DNA of 37,226 nt from Kurthia senegalensis. GTDB lineage: Bacteria > Bacillota > Bacilli > Bacillales_A > Planococcaceae. The position numbers and the translations under genes are program-made. Positions 1-8,222 of this stretch are shown here, piece by piece. The notes below the pieces were generated by a model. It saw only the letters and a list, made by a program, of their open reading frames with translations, made no database searches and was not told where the DNA came from. The DNA lies in assembly GCF_000285595.1 (NCBI RefSeq), contig NZ_HE611065.1, positions 86,196 through 123,421 on the forward strand, written 5' to 3'. The stretch's first letter is position 1, and each line of letters starts with the position of its first letter.

Positions 1-18
1 ATGAAAGCACGCATTTTT

Positions 19-657
19 TTATATATTTCTCAAGAATGGATTCGTCGCACGTTCTTTTTCAACGGTCGTCGAATTTCCATGCCCAGGGTAAATAATCGTT
101 TTTTCGTCTAGCGAGAAGATTTTTTGTTTAATCGCTTGCAATAAAACCTTCTCACTTCCTTCTATAAGATCTGTTCGACCAATACTTCCTTCAAAAAGTG
201 TATCCCCCACAATTGCAAATCCTTCGTCTTTAAAAGAAAACGTTATACTACCAGGTGAATGCCCCGGCGTATATAGCACATCAAACGTAAAATCACCAAT
301 AGCATACGAACCTTCTTTTTGAATAATTTCATCCGCTTTTTCAACGATAATATTAGGGATTTCTTGATATTTAGCAGAACCATTTAACGCTGGTTTTTGT
401 AACCAATGCTGTTCTTTTTCGTGTACGTATACAGGAATGTCAAACTGACTGCGAATATCCTCAATTCCGCCGATGTGATCAAAATGCGTATGCGTTAATA
501 AAATCGCCAATGGTTTTAAATGATTTTTTCGCAATTCTTTCACGAGTGCCATCCCTTGATCTCCTGGATCAATAATTAACGTTTCTTTTTTCATATTTGA
601 AATGAAATAACAATTTTCTTGTGCCAACCCTACTACATAACTTCGAATACTATACAT
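19..657 (-). CDS. yqgX: MBL-fold metallo-hydrolase (YqgX-like)
   Basis: Metallo-beta-lactamase-fold hydrolase of the glyoxalase II-like group, probably cytosolic; the true substrate of the YqgX branch is not certain. The metal-binding motif HTHFDH lies near residue 56-61, followed by further expected segments (TPGHSPGS, GDTLFEGSIGR and a late YPGHG). The length, 212 residues, is normal for the small form. I chose ATG 657 because the Shine-Dalgarno AGAGGTG (664-670) is 6 nt upstream; GTG 666 and ATG 663 are in frame but lie inside or against that ribosome site. It starts 12 nt after the stop of the LTA synthase gene, so the two are probably cotranscribed, as in the yqgS-yqgX order of B. subtilis. 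Confidence 0.9.
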   Translation of the reverse strand: MYSIRSYVVGLAQENCYFISNMKKETLIIDPGDQGMALVKELRKNHLKPLAILLTHTHFDHIGGIEDIRSQFDIPVYVHEKEQHWLQKPALNGSAKYQEIPNIIVEKADEIIQKEGSYAIGDFTFDVLYTPGHSPGSITFSFKDEGFAIVGDTLFEGSIGRTDLIEGSEKVLLQAIKQKIFSLDEKTIIYPGHGNSTTVEKERATNPFLRNI

Positions 658-669
658 AATCATCACCTC

Positions 670-2579
670 TTATTTTTTCATTTGCCCAGTCTCATTATTA
701 TAAAATCGTAATAAATCGCCATTAATAACTTTATCAGACATCATCAGTTTCTCTTGTGCCCGTTGTTTCAGCGGTGCACATCGGTCTGTTTCTACTTCTA
801 CACCAGTCGTTCTCGTATAACATCTTTCTCCAGCGTAAACATACTTTTCTGTAATAAAACGGCCATCTCTAAACACTATTAAGTTATCGTGTTCATCGGA
901 TAATAAGTCCGTTCCAAATTGGATATCATTTGATGTATCTATTCCGAATAAATGCAGTACAGTCGGACGAATATCAAGTTCGCCTGATACTTCATTCGTC
1001 ACATTCTCTCCTACGAATTCAGCAACCTTTTGTTTAATATTTGAATGCGGAACGTGAATAAAGAAAGGCACTTCTTGAAGTGTCGCAGCATCATACGACG
1101 TAATGACTTCCTTATTGAAATACTCCGCCATCGCTTTATTATGGTTTTCTGAAATACCATAATGATCTCCGTACATAATAATGACAGAGTTGTCATACAA
1201 TCCTTCTTTTTTAACTTCGCAAAAAGCTCTTTAATCGCTTCATCCGTATAACGAACCGTCTGGAAGTACCGATCGACCGTTTGATCACCCGAATGATAAG
1301 CGCTAATGTATTGATCCCGTTCATCTGAAACGAATGGGAAATGGTTAGAAAGCGTTAGCATTCGTGCATAAAATGGTTGCTTCAACTGCTTCATAATATC
1401 GACAGACTGATTCATAAACGGTACGTCTTTCAGTCCCCAGTTAACCGAATTACTGTCTGTTACATTATATGATGCAACATCGTAAAATTTTTGAATGTGA
1501 AAAGCCTCATACACGACATCTCTGTTCCAAAATGATTTGTCATTAGCGTGTAGCACATTTGTCGAGTAACCCTCTTCATTAAAATGTTCTGCCATCGTTT
1601 GGAACGTATTGCTCGGATTCGTAAAGAACACAGCCCCCCTATTCACACCGTAAATAGAATTTTCAACGATAAATTCCGCATCTGCTGTTTTACCGAGACC
1701 TGTTTGATGATAAAAATGATTGAAATAAAGCGTATCTTCATCGGTCGTTAAGTCATTTAAAAATGGCGTAATCGTTTGACCATTCACTTTGCGATGAATC
1801 ACAAAATTTTGTGTCGATTCAACCGAAATAATAATGACATTTTTACCTTTGGCTAACCCGAAAAGTTCCGGTGTTGGCTTTGCTTGATGCTCTTTCGTAT
1901 ATTTCCGAACGTCACTTAATTCGCTGCCATCTGCAAATGCATGTTGTGCACTTGATTTTGATTGGACGTACGCATCATACAAATGATAGTTGTACGTGCC
2001 CATATTTTTCACTAACACTTCCCGATCAAAGCTCCCCGTTAGTAATTGTGGGCGTTCCGTTTCAGCTAATCCTAAATTGAAAAATAAAACCGCACAACTT
2101 AAAACAAAATACAATTGACGCATTTTAGGACGAATAGGAAACGATTGTTTCGCATTCGGCACCCATTTGATTGCCGCAAGTAAAATGATTAAATCTGTAA
2201 AATAAAAAAGATCTGTTACGTTAATTAACGTCGTAATAGAATTTCCTAAATCACCGAAATTGTTCGTTTGAAACAACACCGGAATCGTAATGAAATCACT
2301 ATAAAAACGATAAAATAAAACATTCCCGTACAACACAATCGAAAGAAGCACTTTCAAACTAACAAGATAACCATTACGCGTTTTTGCCTTTTTAAAAAAG
2401 AGCGATAAACCATAGAAAAATAATAAAAATGCGAATGGATTAATAAATAAAATAAATTGTTGTAAAAAGTTATCTAGTTCCAAATCGAAACTCGTCTTAT
2501 AAGTGATGTATGTTTGTAACCACGTAGCGACAATCGCTATGATTAAAATAGAATGTCTTGGCCATTTCCCATTTTGCAT
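670..2579 (-). CDS. Lipoteichoic acid synthase family protein (YqgS/LtaS-like), frameshifted as read
   Basis: LtaS-type enzyme that polymerises glycerol phosphate from phosphatidylglycerol on the outer membrane face. The N-terminus has about five membrane segments (roughly residues 10-175), then an extracellular sulfatase-like domain. Visible active-site elements are SVEST (metal-binding Glu near 254), GKTADAEF (catalytic Thr near 298) and YGDHYG after the break. The frame is lost at a run of six T (1207-1212; A on the coding strand): adding one A restores [21 protein letters not shown] and gives about 636 residues, normal for the family. The downstream part alone reads 670-1200. ATG 2579 is preferred over ATG 2588 because GGGAG sits 9 nt before it but touches the other. 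The break is probably a sequence error. Confidence 0.85.
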
Positions 2580-2630
2580 TCCAAACATCTCCCTACTTTA
2601 TTCTTGGATGTCTCTGAATTACCATTCATT

Positions 2631-2660
2631 ATCGTAATCTTTTTCGTTGAAAGTCTCAAC
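2631..2660 (-). promoter_or_regulatory. Candidate sigma-A promoter of the LTA synthase gene
   Basis: On the minus strand TTGAGA (2655-2660) and TACGAT (2631-2636) are separated by 18 bp, about 50 bp before the start codon. It lies downstream of the yqgQ terminator, so the LTA synthase and MBL genes would form their own unit. Confidence 0.5.
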
Positions 2661-2690
2661 TAATACCTGTTTATGTAAAATAAATTGAAA

Positions 2691-2723
2691 AATAACCCCA
2701 ATGAAAGGTCATTGAGGTTATTT
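2691..2723 (-). terminator. Rho-independent terminator of the yqgN-yqgQ unit
   Basis: A 14-15 bp near-perfect stem (AATAACC..CAATGA against TCATTGAGGTTATT, 4-nt loop) followed by a T-run in the minus-strand direction. Its upstream arm overlaps the yqgQ stop codon. Confidence 0.8.
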
Positions 2724-2957
2724 CGTATAGCCTTCTTTTTGTAAACGAACTTCTTCGCTTATTAAAATATGACGAGATTTTTGATACTCTCGTACGTCTA
2801 AAATACCCGCTTCATACAAAGCACGCATATCCGCTTCCATTAAATGCAAATCTCCGATACGATTTTTCGTATAAATAAATGTTCCGAAACGTTTCAAATA
2901 TTGTTGAACGTCCGCAATTGTTTCAATTTGACCGACATCGGTCACACGTTTAGCCAT
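2718..2957 (-). CDS. yqgQ: YqgQ family small protein
   Basis: Small soluble protein of 79 residues of the YqgQ family, found in Bacillales; a three-helix fold and possible nucleic-acid binding have been proposed, but the function is not established. The sequence starts MAKRVTDVGQIETIADVQQY and contains the characteristic FGTFIYTKNRIGDLHLMEAD region. ATG 2957 follows AAGGAAG. A longer in-frame reading to 3017 exists but would run 68 nt into the upstream gene, so I reject it. The chosen start overlaps the yqgN stop by 8 nt, so translation is probably coupled. In B. subtilis gluP and glcK surround yqgQ; both are absent here. Confidence 0.85.
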   Translation of the reverse strand: MAKRVTDVGQIETIADVQQYLKRFGTFIYTKNRIGDLHLMEADMRALYEAGILDVREYQKSRHILISEEVRLQKEGYTK

Positions 2958-3540
2958 AGTTTTCTTCCTTTCGAATTTGCTTACACGGAATGAATCTTCG
3001 CTCTGTAAGCAATCCATCTATAGGATAATCATACGAATTTTTAGGCACTTTTGCAACAATCTGTTGTTCAAAACAAAAGGAAATCGTTTTCGCATGACAC
3101 AAAGGTAAAAAACGATCATAATAACCGCCACCATATCCAATGCGATAACCCGTTTGATCATACACGATACCTGGAACGACGACTAAATCAATCGCTGTTG
3201 GCTCCACATAAGTCGCCTCTTGTGGAATAGGTTCTAATAAATTCATATACACGGTTTCTAGCTGTTCAAATGAATGAATTATGTAAAAGTCCATTTCGCT
3301 CGTCGCAGGACGACATTTCGGCACAGCGACGCTTTTTCCAAGTGCCCATAATTGTTCAATTAAAGAGCGTGTTTCCACTTCTGGAAACATCGAAATCGTC
3401 ATACCGATGACGTTCGCCTCTCGAACGAAAGAAGAAGACAAAAATTGTTGCTGGATTTCATTCGAAAAAACATCATATTGTTTATACGTGAGCTGTTTCA
3501 ATTGTTCTTGCACAGCAGTGCGAAGTGCTTTCTTCTCCAT
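2950..3540 (-). CDS. yqgN: 5-formyltetrahydrofolate cyclo-ligase
   Basis: Converts 5-formyltetrahydrofolate to 5,10-methenyltetrahydrofolate with ATP, salvaging folate in the cytosol. The family signature GYRIGYGGGYYDRFL is intact in the last third, preceded by the VVPGIVYD segment, and the N-terminal KKALR element is present. Length 196 residues is usual. ATG 3540 follows AGGAGGG at 7 nt. It overlaps yqgQ by 8 nt. The gene lies just downstream of the rpmG terminator, so it depends on readthrough or on a promoter I cannot identify. Confidence 0.93.
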   Translation of the reverse strand: MEKKALRTAVQEQLKQLTYKQYDVFSNEIQQQFLSSSFVREANVIGMTISMFPEVETRSLIEQLWALGKSVAVPKCRPATSEMDFYIIHSFEQLETVYMNLLEPIPQEATYVEPTAIDLVVVPGIVYDQTGYRIGYGGGYYDRFLPLCHAKTISFCFEQQIVAKVPKNSYDYPIDGLLTERRFIPCKQIRKEENYG

Positions 3541-3562
3541 GATGAATCCCTCCTACATATAG

Positions 3563-3589
3563 AAAAAGCCAGTCTCATAAGAGGCTGGC
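3563..3589 (-). terminator. Terminator after rpmG
   Basis: Stem GCCAGCCTC / GAGACTGGC with a TTAT loop and TTTTT tail on the minus strand, beginning 12 nt after the rpmG stop. It lies just before the yqgN ribosome-binding site and would limit expression of yqgN from the rpmG promoter. Confidence 0.75.
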
Positions 3590-3600
3590 AATAAGCGTGA

Positions 3601-3750
3601 TTACTTAGTTTCACGGTGAAGTGTCATTTTGTTATCACGAGAGCAGTATTTTTTTAATTCTAAACGTTCTGGATTGTTACGTTTGTTTTTCTTAGAAATG
3701 TAGTTACGTTCACCACATTCTGTGCAAGCTAATGTAATATTAACGCGCAT
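3601..3750 (-). CDS. rpmG: 50S ribosomal protein L33
   Basis: Small ribosomal protein of 49 residues in the large subunit. The start [19 protein letters not shown] and the end KMTLHRETK are typical of L33. The first zinc-ribbon pair CxxC is present (Cys9, Cys12), but the second is degenerate: YCSRD has only Cys36, so three of four zinc ligands remain. ATG 3750 follows a strong GGGAGGG site. Position next to yqgN matches one of the rpmG copies in B. subtilis. Confidence 0.95.
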   Translation of the reverse strand: MRVNITLACTECGERNYISKKNKRNNPERLELKKYCSRDNKMTLHRETK

Positions 3751-3808
3751 TGATATCCCTCCCACTCATTATTTATTTTTTAGTGAGCATGATTTATACG
3801 ACTAGCCC

Positions 3809-3817
3809 ATTATATCA
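3809..3817 (-). promoter_or_regulatory. Extended -10 promoter of rpmG
   Basis: TGATATAAT on the minus strand is a consensus -10 hexamer with a TGn extension, about 58 bp before the rpmG start. I see no good -35 hexamer, which an extended -10 can tolerate. Confidence 0.5.
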
Positions 3818-3913
3818 TATATAGCAATAAAATCTACATTTTTTTTGATTTTTTTATGTTACAATGAATGCATTACGTCCATGATTGTAATATTTTAAAA
3901 CGAGGTGAAAAAA

Positions 3914-4267
3914 TTGAATATAGCCATCATTTTAATGATTGTAGGAATTAGTGTTATCCTTCTTTCAATCGTCATCGAAAGAAAGAAAAAGACATCTGAC
4001 GATTTAGAACAACTATCTACGACCATTTTCAAAGAAACGTCCCAACTCAAACGACGTTTAAAAATCGTTGAAGAAGAATTGATGCTCGAAGCACCCCTTC
4101 CAAAAAGATCTGCTACTCAACCTTCTTCAAAAGGCGTACATCAAATTTTAGTAAGCCAAGTACTCGCTTTGCACACACAAGGATATAACGTCGCACAAAT
4201 CGCCGAGCGTTCGTCGCTTACACCTTCTCAAATTGAACAAATCATCGTAACAGGAGGTCGCGTATAA
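3914..4267 (+). CDS. Hypothetical membrane-anchored protein with C-terminal helix-turn-helix-like segment (yqzD position)
   Basis: Unknown function. The chain of 117 residues opens with one hydrophobic segment (NIAIILMIVGISVILLSIVI), then a basic patch ERKKK, a charged helical middle (about 25-55) and a C-terminal stretch LALHTQGYNVAQIAERSSL that resembles the helix-turn-helix of resolvases and DUF6115-type proteins. Start: CGAGGTGA is followed 5 nt later by TTG 3914; GTG 3905 is in frame but lies inside the ribosome site. The stop shares one base with the next ATG, so the two genes are coupled. Position next to pst matches yqzD/yqzC of B. subtilis; identity is inferred from position and size, not similarity I can test. 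Confidence 0.75.
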   Translation: MNIAIILMIVGISVILLSIVIERKKKTSDDLEQLSTTIFKETSQLKRRLKIVEEELMLEAPLPKRSATQPSSKGVHQILVSQVLALHTQGYNVAQIAERSSLTPSQIEQIIVTGGRV

Positions 4268-4776
4268 TGAAAGCACTCGCAGCATTTGGAGCTGGTCTTT
4301 TTTTAGCGGGAGCAAGCTTCGTAATCGTTGACTATACGCAGCCTTCAAAAGAAGAAGCCGAATTACAAAAAGCAAAAACGCAACTTACTGAACTCAAAAA
4401 AGAAAATGCCAAACTACAAGCTTTTATTCAAACAGAAGAAAAGGCACTACCTGCCAAAAAAGTCGATACAAATACGACAGATGAAGCAACTTCATCAGAA
4501 GAATCAAAATCTTCAAATCATACGAAGCCCGCTGAGAAATCTGATGATGCAAACAGTAAAAATACATATAAACTCCATGTTGAGGCAGGTATGGGATCAA
4601 GTGAAATTACGAAAACGCTTGAAAAAGCAGGGATTATTTCCGATGCAAAAGATTTCGAAACATTTATTGTGAAAAAGGATATGTCGAATAAAATGCAAAA
4701 TGGTACGTTTATTATCGACAAAGATAGTAGCTACGATCAACTGCTCAACATTTTGACGACACCACCTAAAAATTAA
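4267..4776 (+). CDS. Small YceG/MltG-like anchored protein (yqzC position)
   Basis: 169 residues. An N-terminal hydrophobic segment (about 1-24, ALAAFGAGLFLAGASFVIV) anchors the protein; a coiled-coil stretch (about 28-60, rich in K, E, L, Q) and a Ser/Glu/Lys linker follow. The C-terminal part (about 100-165: KLHVEAGMGSSEITKTLEKAG...GTFIID) resembles the LysM-like domain found at the N-terminus of MltG/YceG lytic transglycosylases. The catalytic MltG domain is absent, so it is not expected to cut glycan by itself. ATG 4267 follows AGGAGGT and overlaps the upstream stop. It ends at a shared terminator facing phoU. Confidence 0.8.
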   Translation: MKALAAFGAGLFLAGASFVIVDYTQPSKEEAELQKAKTQLTELKKENAKLQAFIQTEEKALPAKKVDTNTTDEATSSEESKSSNHTKPAEKSDDANSKNTYKLHVEAGMGSSEITKTLEKAGIISDAKDFETFIVKKDMSNKMQNGTFIIDKDSSYDQLLNILTTPPKN

Positions 4777-4786
4777 ACACTCACGG

Positions 4787-4822
4787 AAAAAGCTTAGAAC
4801 GATTGCCATTTCTAAGCTTTTT
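4787..4822. terminator. Bidirectional terminator between convergent genes
   Basis: Perfect 13-bp inverted repeat AAAAAGCTTAGAA / TTCTAAGCTTTTT with a 10-nt loop. A/T runs on both sides let it stop the yqzC-like gene on the plus strand and the pst-phoU operon on the minus strand. Confidence 0.85.
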
Positions 4823-4826
4823 TGAA

Positions 4827-5477
4827 TTAGTCGAAATCGTAACGTTTTCCTTGTACTAAATAAAATAATGCTTCTGCCAAATTCGTTGCATGATCTGCTG
4901 CTCGCTCGACATATTTACAAATAAATGATAATGATTGTAGTTGTGCTGCATGCATTTCATGCCATGTTCGCTCCTGCTCGAACCCCGAAAGCACATCTCC
5001 GTACAGTTGATCAATTTCATCATCAAGCGTAGCAATTTCTTTCGCTTCAATTAAATTTTCTTCACTAAATGCTTGCAACATTTTTTGCAACATGTCTACT
5101 GCGAGTGTTCGCATAACCATCAGTTGTTGCAAATCATACACGATTTGATTTTCACCGATTCGAATCGTTTCTTTCGCTATGCTAACCGCATAGTCTCCAA
5201 TTCGTTCCATTTCACTTGCAGCTCGAATAATGACTAACAGACGTCGCAAGTCAGTTGCAACGGGCTGTTGCTTCGTCATAATCATTTGCACATCATCTTG
5301 AATTTGTTGTTCTAATCGATTAATAAAGCGATCTTGTTCTATAATAATCCACGCTTTTGAAATATCTTGAGATTGCAGTAGCCCTAAAGATTTATCAAAT
5401 GCATGAATAGACAGTTCACACAATTGAATTAAGCGTTGTTGTACGTCTTGTAATTGCTGCTCGTATTTTTCTCTCAT
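4827..5477 (-). CDS. phoU: Phosphate-specific transport regulator PhoU
   Basis: All-helical protein that links the Pst transporter to the phosphate-sensing kinase and represses the Pho response when phosphate is plentiful. The two PhoU repeats are recognisable: IEQDRFINRLEQQIQDD...RRLLVIIRAASEMERIGDYAVSIAKE and a second repeat ending in CKYVERAADHATNLAEALFYLVQG. The E-x-x-R-x-x-D metal-binding pattern is kept in both. ATG 5477 (216 residues) is 6 nt from AGAGGTG; an in-frame GTG at 5486 lies inside that site. It is the last gene of the pst operon, 12 nt after pstB. B. subtilis lacks phoU in its pst operon and has two pstB genes; here there is one pstB plus phoU. Confidence 0.95.
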   Translation of the reverse strand: MREKYEQQLQDVQQRLIQLCELSIHAFDKSLGLLQSQDISKAWIIIEQDRFINRLEQQIQDDVQMIMTKQQPVATDLRRLLVIIRAASEMERIGDYAVSIAKETIRIGENQIVYDLQQLMVMRTLAVDMLQKMLQAFSEENLIEAKEIATLDDEIDQLYGDVLSGFEQERTWHEMHAAQLQSLSFICKYVERAADHATNLAEALFYLVQGKRYDFD

Positions 5478-5489
5478 CGTCAACACCTC

Positions 5490-6317
5490 TTATCCGAATC
5501 TGCCTGAAACGTAATCTTCTGTACGTTTGTCATGAGGATTTGTAAAAATTTTATTCGTCACATCAAATTCTACTACTTCTCCATTTAAGAAAAAGGCGGT
5601 TTTATCTGAAATACGCGCTGCTTGTTGCATGTTGTGCGTCACGATCACAATCGAATAATTAGCTTTTAATTGTTGGATTAACTCTTCCACTTTCAACGTC
5701 GAAATCGGATCAAGCGCTGATGTCGGCTCATCCATTAAGATCACATCCGGTTCGATTGCTAAACAACGTGCGATACAAATACGTTGCTGTTGTCCACCCG
5801 ATAACCCGTATGCATTTTCATGCAAACGGTCTTTTACTTCATCCCAAATTGCCGCATCTCTTAATGACTTTTCGACAATTTGATCTAATATTTTTTTATT
5901 ACGAATACCGTGGATTCTAGGGCCATACGCAATATTATCGTAAATTGATTTTGGAAAAGGATTTGGTTTTTGGAACACCATACCGACTTTCGTACGCAAA
6001 TGTTCTACTTGATAATGCTTCGATAAAATATTTTCGTCCCGGTACTTTATTTCACCAGAAGTTCGAACGGAAGGAACGAGCTCTACCATGCGGTTCAACG
6101 TTTTTAAATACGTTGATTTCCCACATCCAGATGGCCCAATAATCGCTGTCACTTCATTTTCACTAATCGTTAAATGGATATCTTTCAACGCATGTGTTTC
6201 GCCGTACCATAAATTCAAACGAGTCGTTTCAAATACCGACTTTGCTTGTTGCTGTGAAATCACTTGTACATCTTTTTCTTTATTCATTTCTATCACTTCA
6301 TCGAATGCTCGTACCAT
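5490..6317 (-). CDS. pstB: Phosphate ABC transporter ATP-binding protein PstB
   Basis: ATPase that powers phosphate import with PstC and PstA. Walker [10 protein letters not shown] (61-69), Q-loop FQKPNPFP, signature LSGGQQQR (172-179), Walker B VILMDEP (192-198) and the switch His in [13 protein letters not shown] are all intact. The phrase [13 protein letters not shown] is diagnostic of PstB. There is a 25-30 residue N-terminal extension before the usual start of the domain. ATG 6317 is preceded by AGGGGGA. It follows pstA by 12 nt. Confidence 0.97.
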   Translation of the reverse strand: MVRAFDEVIEMNKEKDVQVISQQQAKSVFETTRLNLWYGETHALKDIHLTISENEVTAIIGPSGCGKSTYLKTLNRMVELVPSVRTSGEIKYRDENILSKHYQVEHLRTKVGMVFQKPNPFPKSIYDNIAYGPRIHGIRNKKILDQIVEKSLRDAAIWDEVKDRLHENAYGLSGGQQQRICIARCLAIEPDVILMDEPTSALDPISTLKVEELIQQLKANYSIVIVTHNMQQAARISDKTAFFLNGEVVEFDVTNKIFTNPHDKRTEDYVSGRFG

Positions 6318-6329
6318 TAGTTCGTCCCC

Positions 6330-7208
6330 CTAATAACGTTTTTGGAATTTATTTCGAATCCAAACGGCAATACTGTTCATAAAAATAAGCAAAATCATTA
6401 ATACTAAAATGCCCGCTGCTGCTACGTATTGAAATTCTTCTTGTGGTCGTTTAGCCCAATCGAAGATCAGCATCGGCAATGCCGTAAACTCGCTTAAAAT
6501 ACCCGTCGGTAAAAATTGTACGATGACCGGTATCCCAATAACGACAAGTGGTGCCGTTTCACCAATTGCACGAGAAAGTGCTAAGATCCCCCCCGTTAAA
6601 ATACCTGGTATCGCACTCGGTAAGACGACTTTATAAATCGTTTGCCACTTCGTTGCCCCCATACCGAATGACGCTTCACGAAGATGATCTGGTACAGCGC
6701 GAATCGCTTCTTGTGCCGCGACGATGACGACCGGAAGAATGAGTAAACTCATCGTTAATCCAGCTGCTAAAATACTTTTTCCCATGCCGAGCATACGTAC
6801 AAAGATCGTTAATCCAAGTAAGCCGAATACGATTGATGGCACACCAGCTAAGTTCGAAATGTTCATCTGAATAAACTGTGTAAATTTATTTTTCTTTGCA
6901 TATTCCTCTAAATAAATGGCTGCCCCTACGCCTAAAAATAACGAAACGGGTGCGACGATCGCAAGCATCGCAATCGAACCAATTAAAGCAGCATGAACAC
7001 CGGCTTTTTCAGGAAAGCGTGAAGAAAAATTTTGAAGGAATTCCCAATTTAAATAAGCTGTTCCTTGGGAAATCATACGGTAACCTAATATGACTAATGC
7101 CGCGAGTGCAAGTAATAAAGCGAGTAAAAAGACATTTTTCCATAAATTGTTTTTTAATCGACGAACAGATAATTTTTTCGCGACCGTTTCATGATTAATA
7201 TATGCCAT
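6330..7208 (-). CDS. pstA: Phosphate ABC transporter permease PstA
   Basis: Inner-membrane permease, 292 residues, with about six transmembrane helices. The binding-protein-dependent transport signature EAIRAVPDHLREASFGMGATKWQTI (EAA loop that docks PstB) is present at about residues 165-190, and the C-terminal half has the PstA-type IGETAPLVVIG segment. ATG 7208 overlaps the pstC stop by one base (TAATG), so translation is coupled; the ribosome site is GGAGGAAT. Confidence 0.96.
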   Translation of the reverse strand: MAYINHETVAKKLSVRRLKNNLWKNVFLLALLLALAALVILGYRMISQGTAYLNWEFLQNFSSRFPEKAGVHAALIGSIAMLAIVAPVSLFLGVGAAIYLEEYAKKNKFTQFIQMNISNLAGVPSIVFGLLGLTIFVRMLGMGKSILAAGLTMSLLILPVVIVAAQEAIRAVPDHLREASFGMGATKWQTIYKVVLPSAIPGILTGGILALSRAIGETAPLVVIGIPVIVQFLPTGILSEFTALPMLIFDWAKRPQEEFQYVAAAGILVLMILLIFMNSIAVWIRNKFQKRY

Positions 7209-8143
7209 TAATATTCCTCCCTAAACTTCTTAGACACCCAACTTGCCATTAAATTCATAATAAGCGTGAAGAGGAATAATGTGAAACCGACGGCATAAAT
7301 CGAATAGTAAATTGTCGTTCCATACCCTGCATCTCCACTCGATACTTGTACAATATAAGCCGTCATTGTTTGTAAAGATGTCGTGACATCTAAATTAAAC
7401 AGTGGTGTCGAGCCACCGGCAAGTGACACAATCATCGTTTCTCCAATCGCACGAGACATACCGAGAACAATCGATGCTAATACGCCTGATAACGCTGCTG
7501 GTAACACGATTTTAAGTGCCACTTCGAATTTCGTTGATCCGAGACCGAGTGCTCCTTCACGGATCGTATTCGGCACGCTAGACATTGCATCCTCAGAAAG
7601 AGAAGCAATCGTCGGTAAAATCATAATGCCGATAATAATCCCTGGACTCAATGCATTAAATAGCTCAAGCGAAGGAAATACTTTTTGAAGCATCGGTGTA
7701 ACGAATGTCAGTGCGAAGAAACCGTAAACAATCGTCGGAATCCCTGCGAGTACTTCAAGTATCGGTTTCGTAATACGTCGTACGTTATCTGATGCAAACT
7801 GGCTTAAGTAAATCGCAATCCCTAATCCAAGTGGAACAGCTACTACGACCGCAATGGCTGTTACTTTCAATGTACCCGCAATGAGTGGTAGTACGCCATA
7901 AGAAGGATCTCCTGCAAATGGAAGCCATTCCGTACCTGTCACATACTCCCATATACTGACGCGTTTGAAAAACTCAAACGTTTCAAATATTAATGTAAAG
8001 ACGATTCCAATCGTCGTCAAAACCGAGACGACAGCCGTAATAAGCAAAATGATGGGAACAACCTTTTCCGTATATTTTTTTAATTTTTTATTTCTCTTTT
8101 GTGCAATTAATTGTTGTACATCAATGGATGTTTTATTCGCCAC
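7208..8143 (-). CDS. pstC: Phosphate ABC transporter permease PstC
   Basis: Partner permease of PstA, 311 residues, about six transmembrane helices. The EAA loop reads SLSEDAMSSVPNTIREGALGLGSTKFE, and the PstC-type SRAIGETMIVSLAGG follows. Translation starts at GTG 8143, 7 nt after a strong GAAGGAGGGA; no ATG start fits. The ribosome site abuts the 3' arm of the large hairpin that separates pstC from pstS, which may affect both mRNA stability and initiation here. Confidence 0.96.
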   Translation of the reverse strand: MANKTSIDVQQLIAQKRNKKLKKYTEKVVPIILLITAVVSVLTTIGIVFTLIFETFEFFKRVSIWEYVTGTEWLPFAGDPSYGVLPLIAGTLKVTAIAVVVAVPLGLGIAIYLSQFASDNVRRITKPILEVLAGIPTIVYGFFALTFVTPMLQKVFPSLELFNALSPGIIIGIMILPTIASLSEDAMSSVPNTIREGALGLGSTKFEVALKIVLPAALSGVLASIVLGMSRAIGETMIVSLAGGSTPLFNLDVTTSLQTMTAYIVQVSSGDAGYGTTIYYSIYAVGFTLFLFTLIMNLMASWVSKKFREEY

Positions 8144-8160
8144 TCAGTAGTCCCTCCTTC

Positions 8161-8205
8161 AACAGCAAATAAACGGTTGCATACGCAAACCGTTTATTTG
8201 CTGTT
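8161..8205 (-). other. Large perfect hairpin between pstS and pstC (likely mRNA processing or stabilising element)
   Basis: Perfect 18-bp inverted repeat (AACAGCAAATAAACGGTT at 8161-8178 and its complement at 8188-8205, 9-nt loop) in the 79-nt gap of the operon. No T-run follows on the minus strand: the stem runs directly into the pstC ribosome site GAAGGAGGG. It therefore does not look like an efficient intrinsic terminator. In B. subtilis the pst message is processed so that pstS RNA is in excess; this element is placed to do the same, which is inference. Confidence 0.8.
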
Positions 8206-8222
8206 ATGCAGTTCTATTACTT

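Noticed and set aside
1201-1212. Programmed ribosomal frameshifting in the LTA synthase gene
   Set aside because: No stimulatory structure or stop at the site was seen, and three other unrelated genes break at similar homopolymers.
4328-4672. Lysine-rich plus-strand frame of 114 residues
   Set aside because: It is a shadow inside the YceG-like gene; no ribosome site, low-complexity composition.
8161-8205. Ordinary intrinsic terminator inside the pst operon
   Set aside because: No T-run follows on the coding strand, and the stem abuts the pstC ribosome site.
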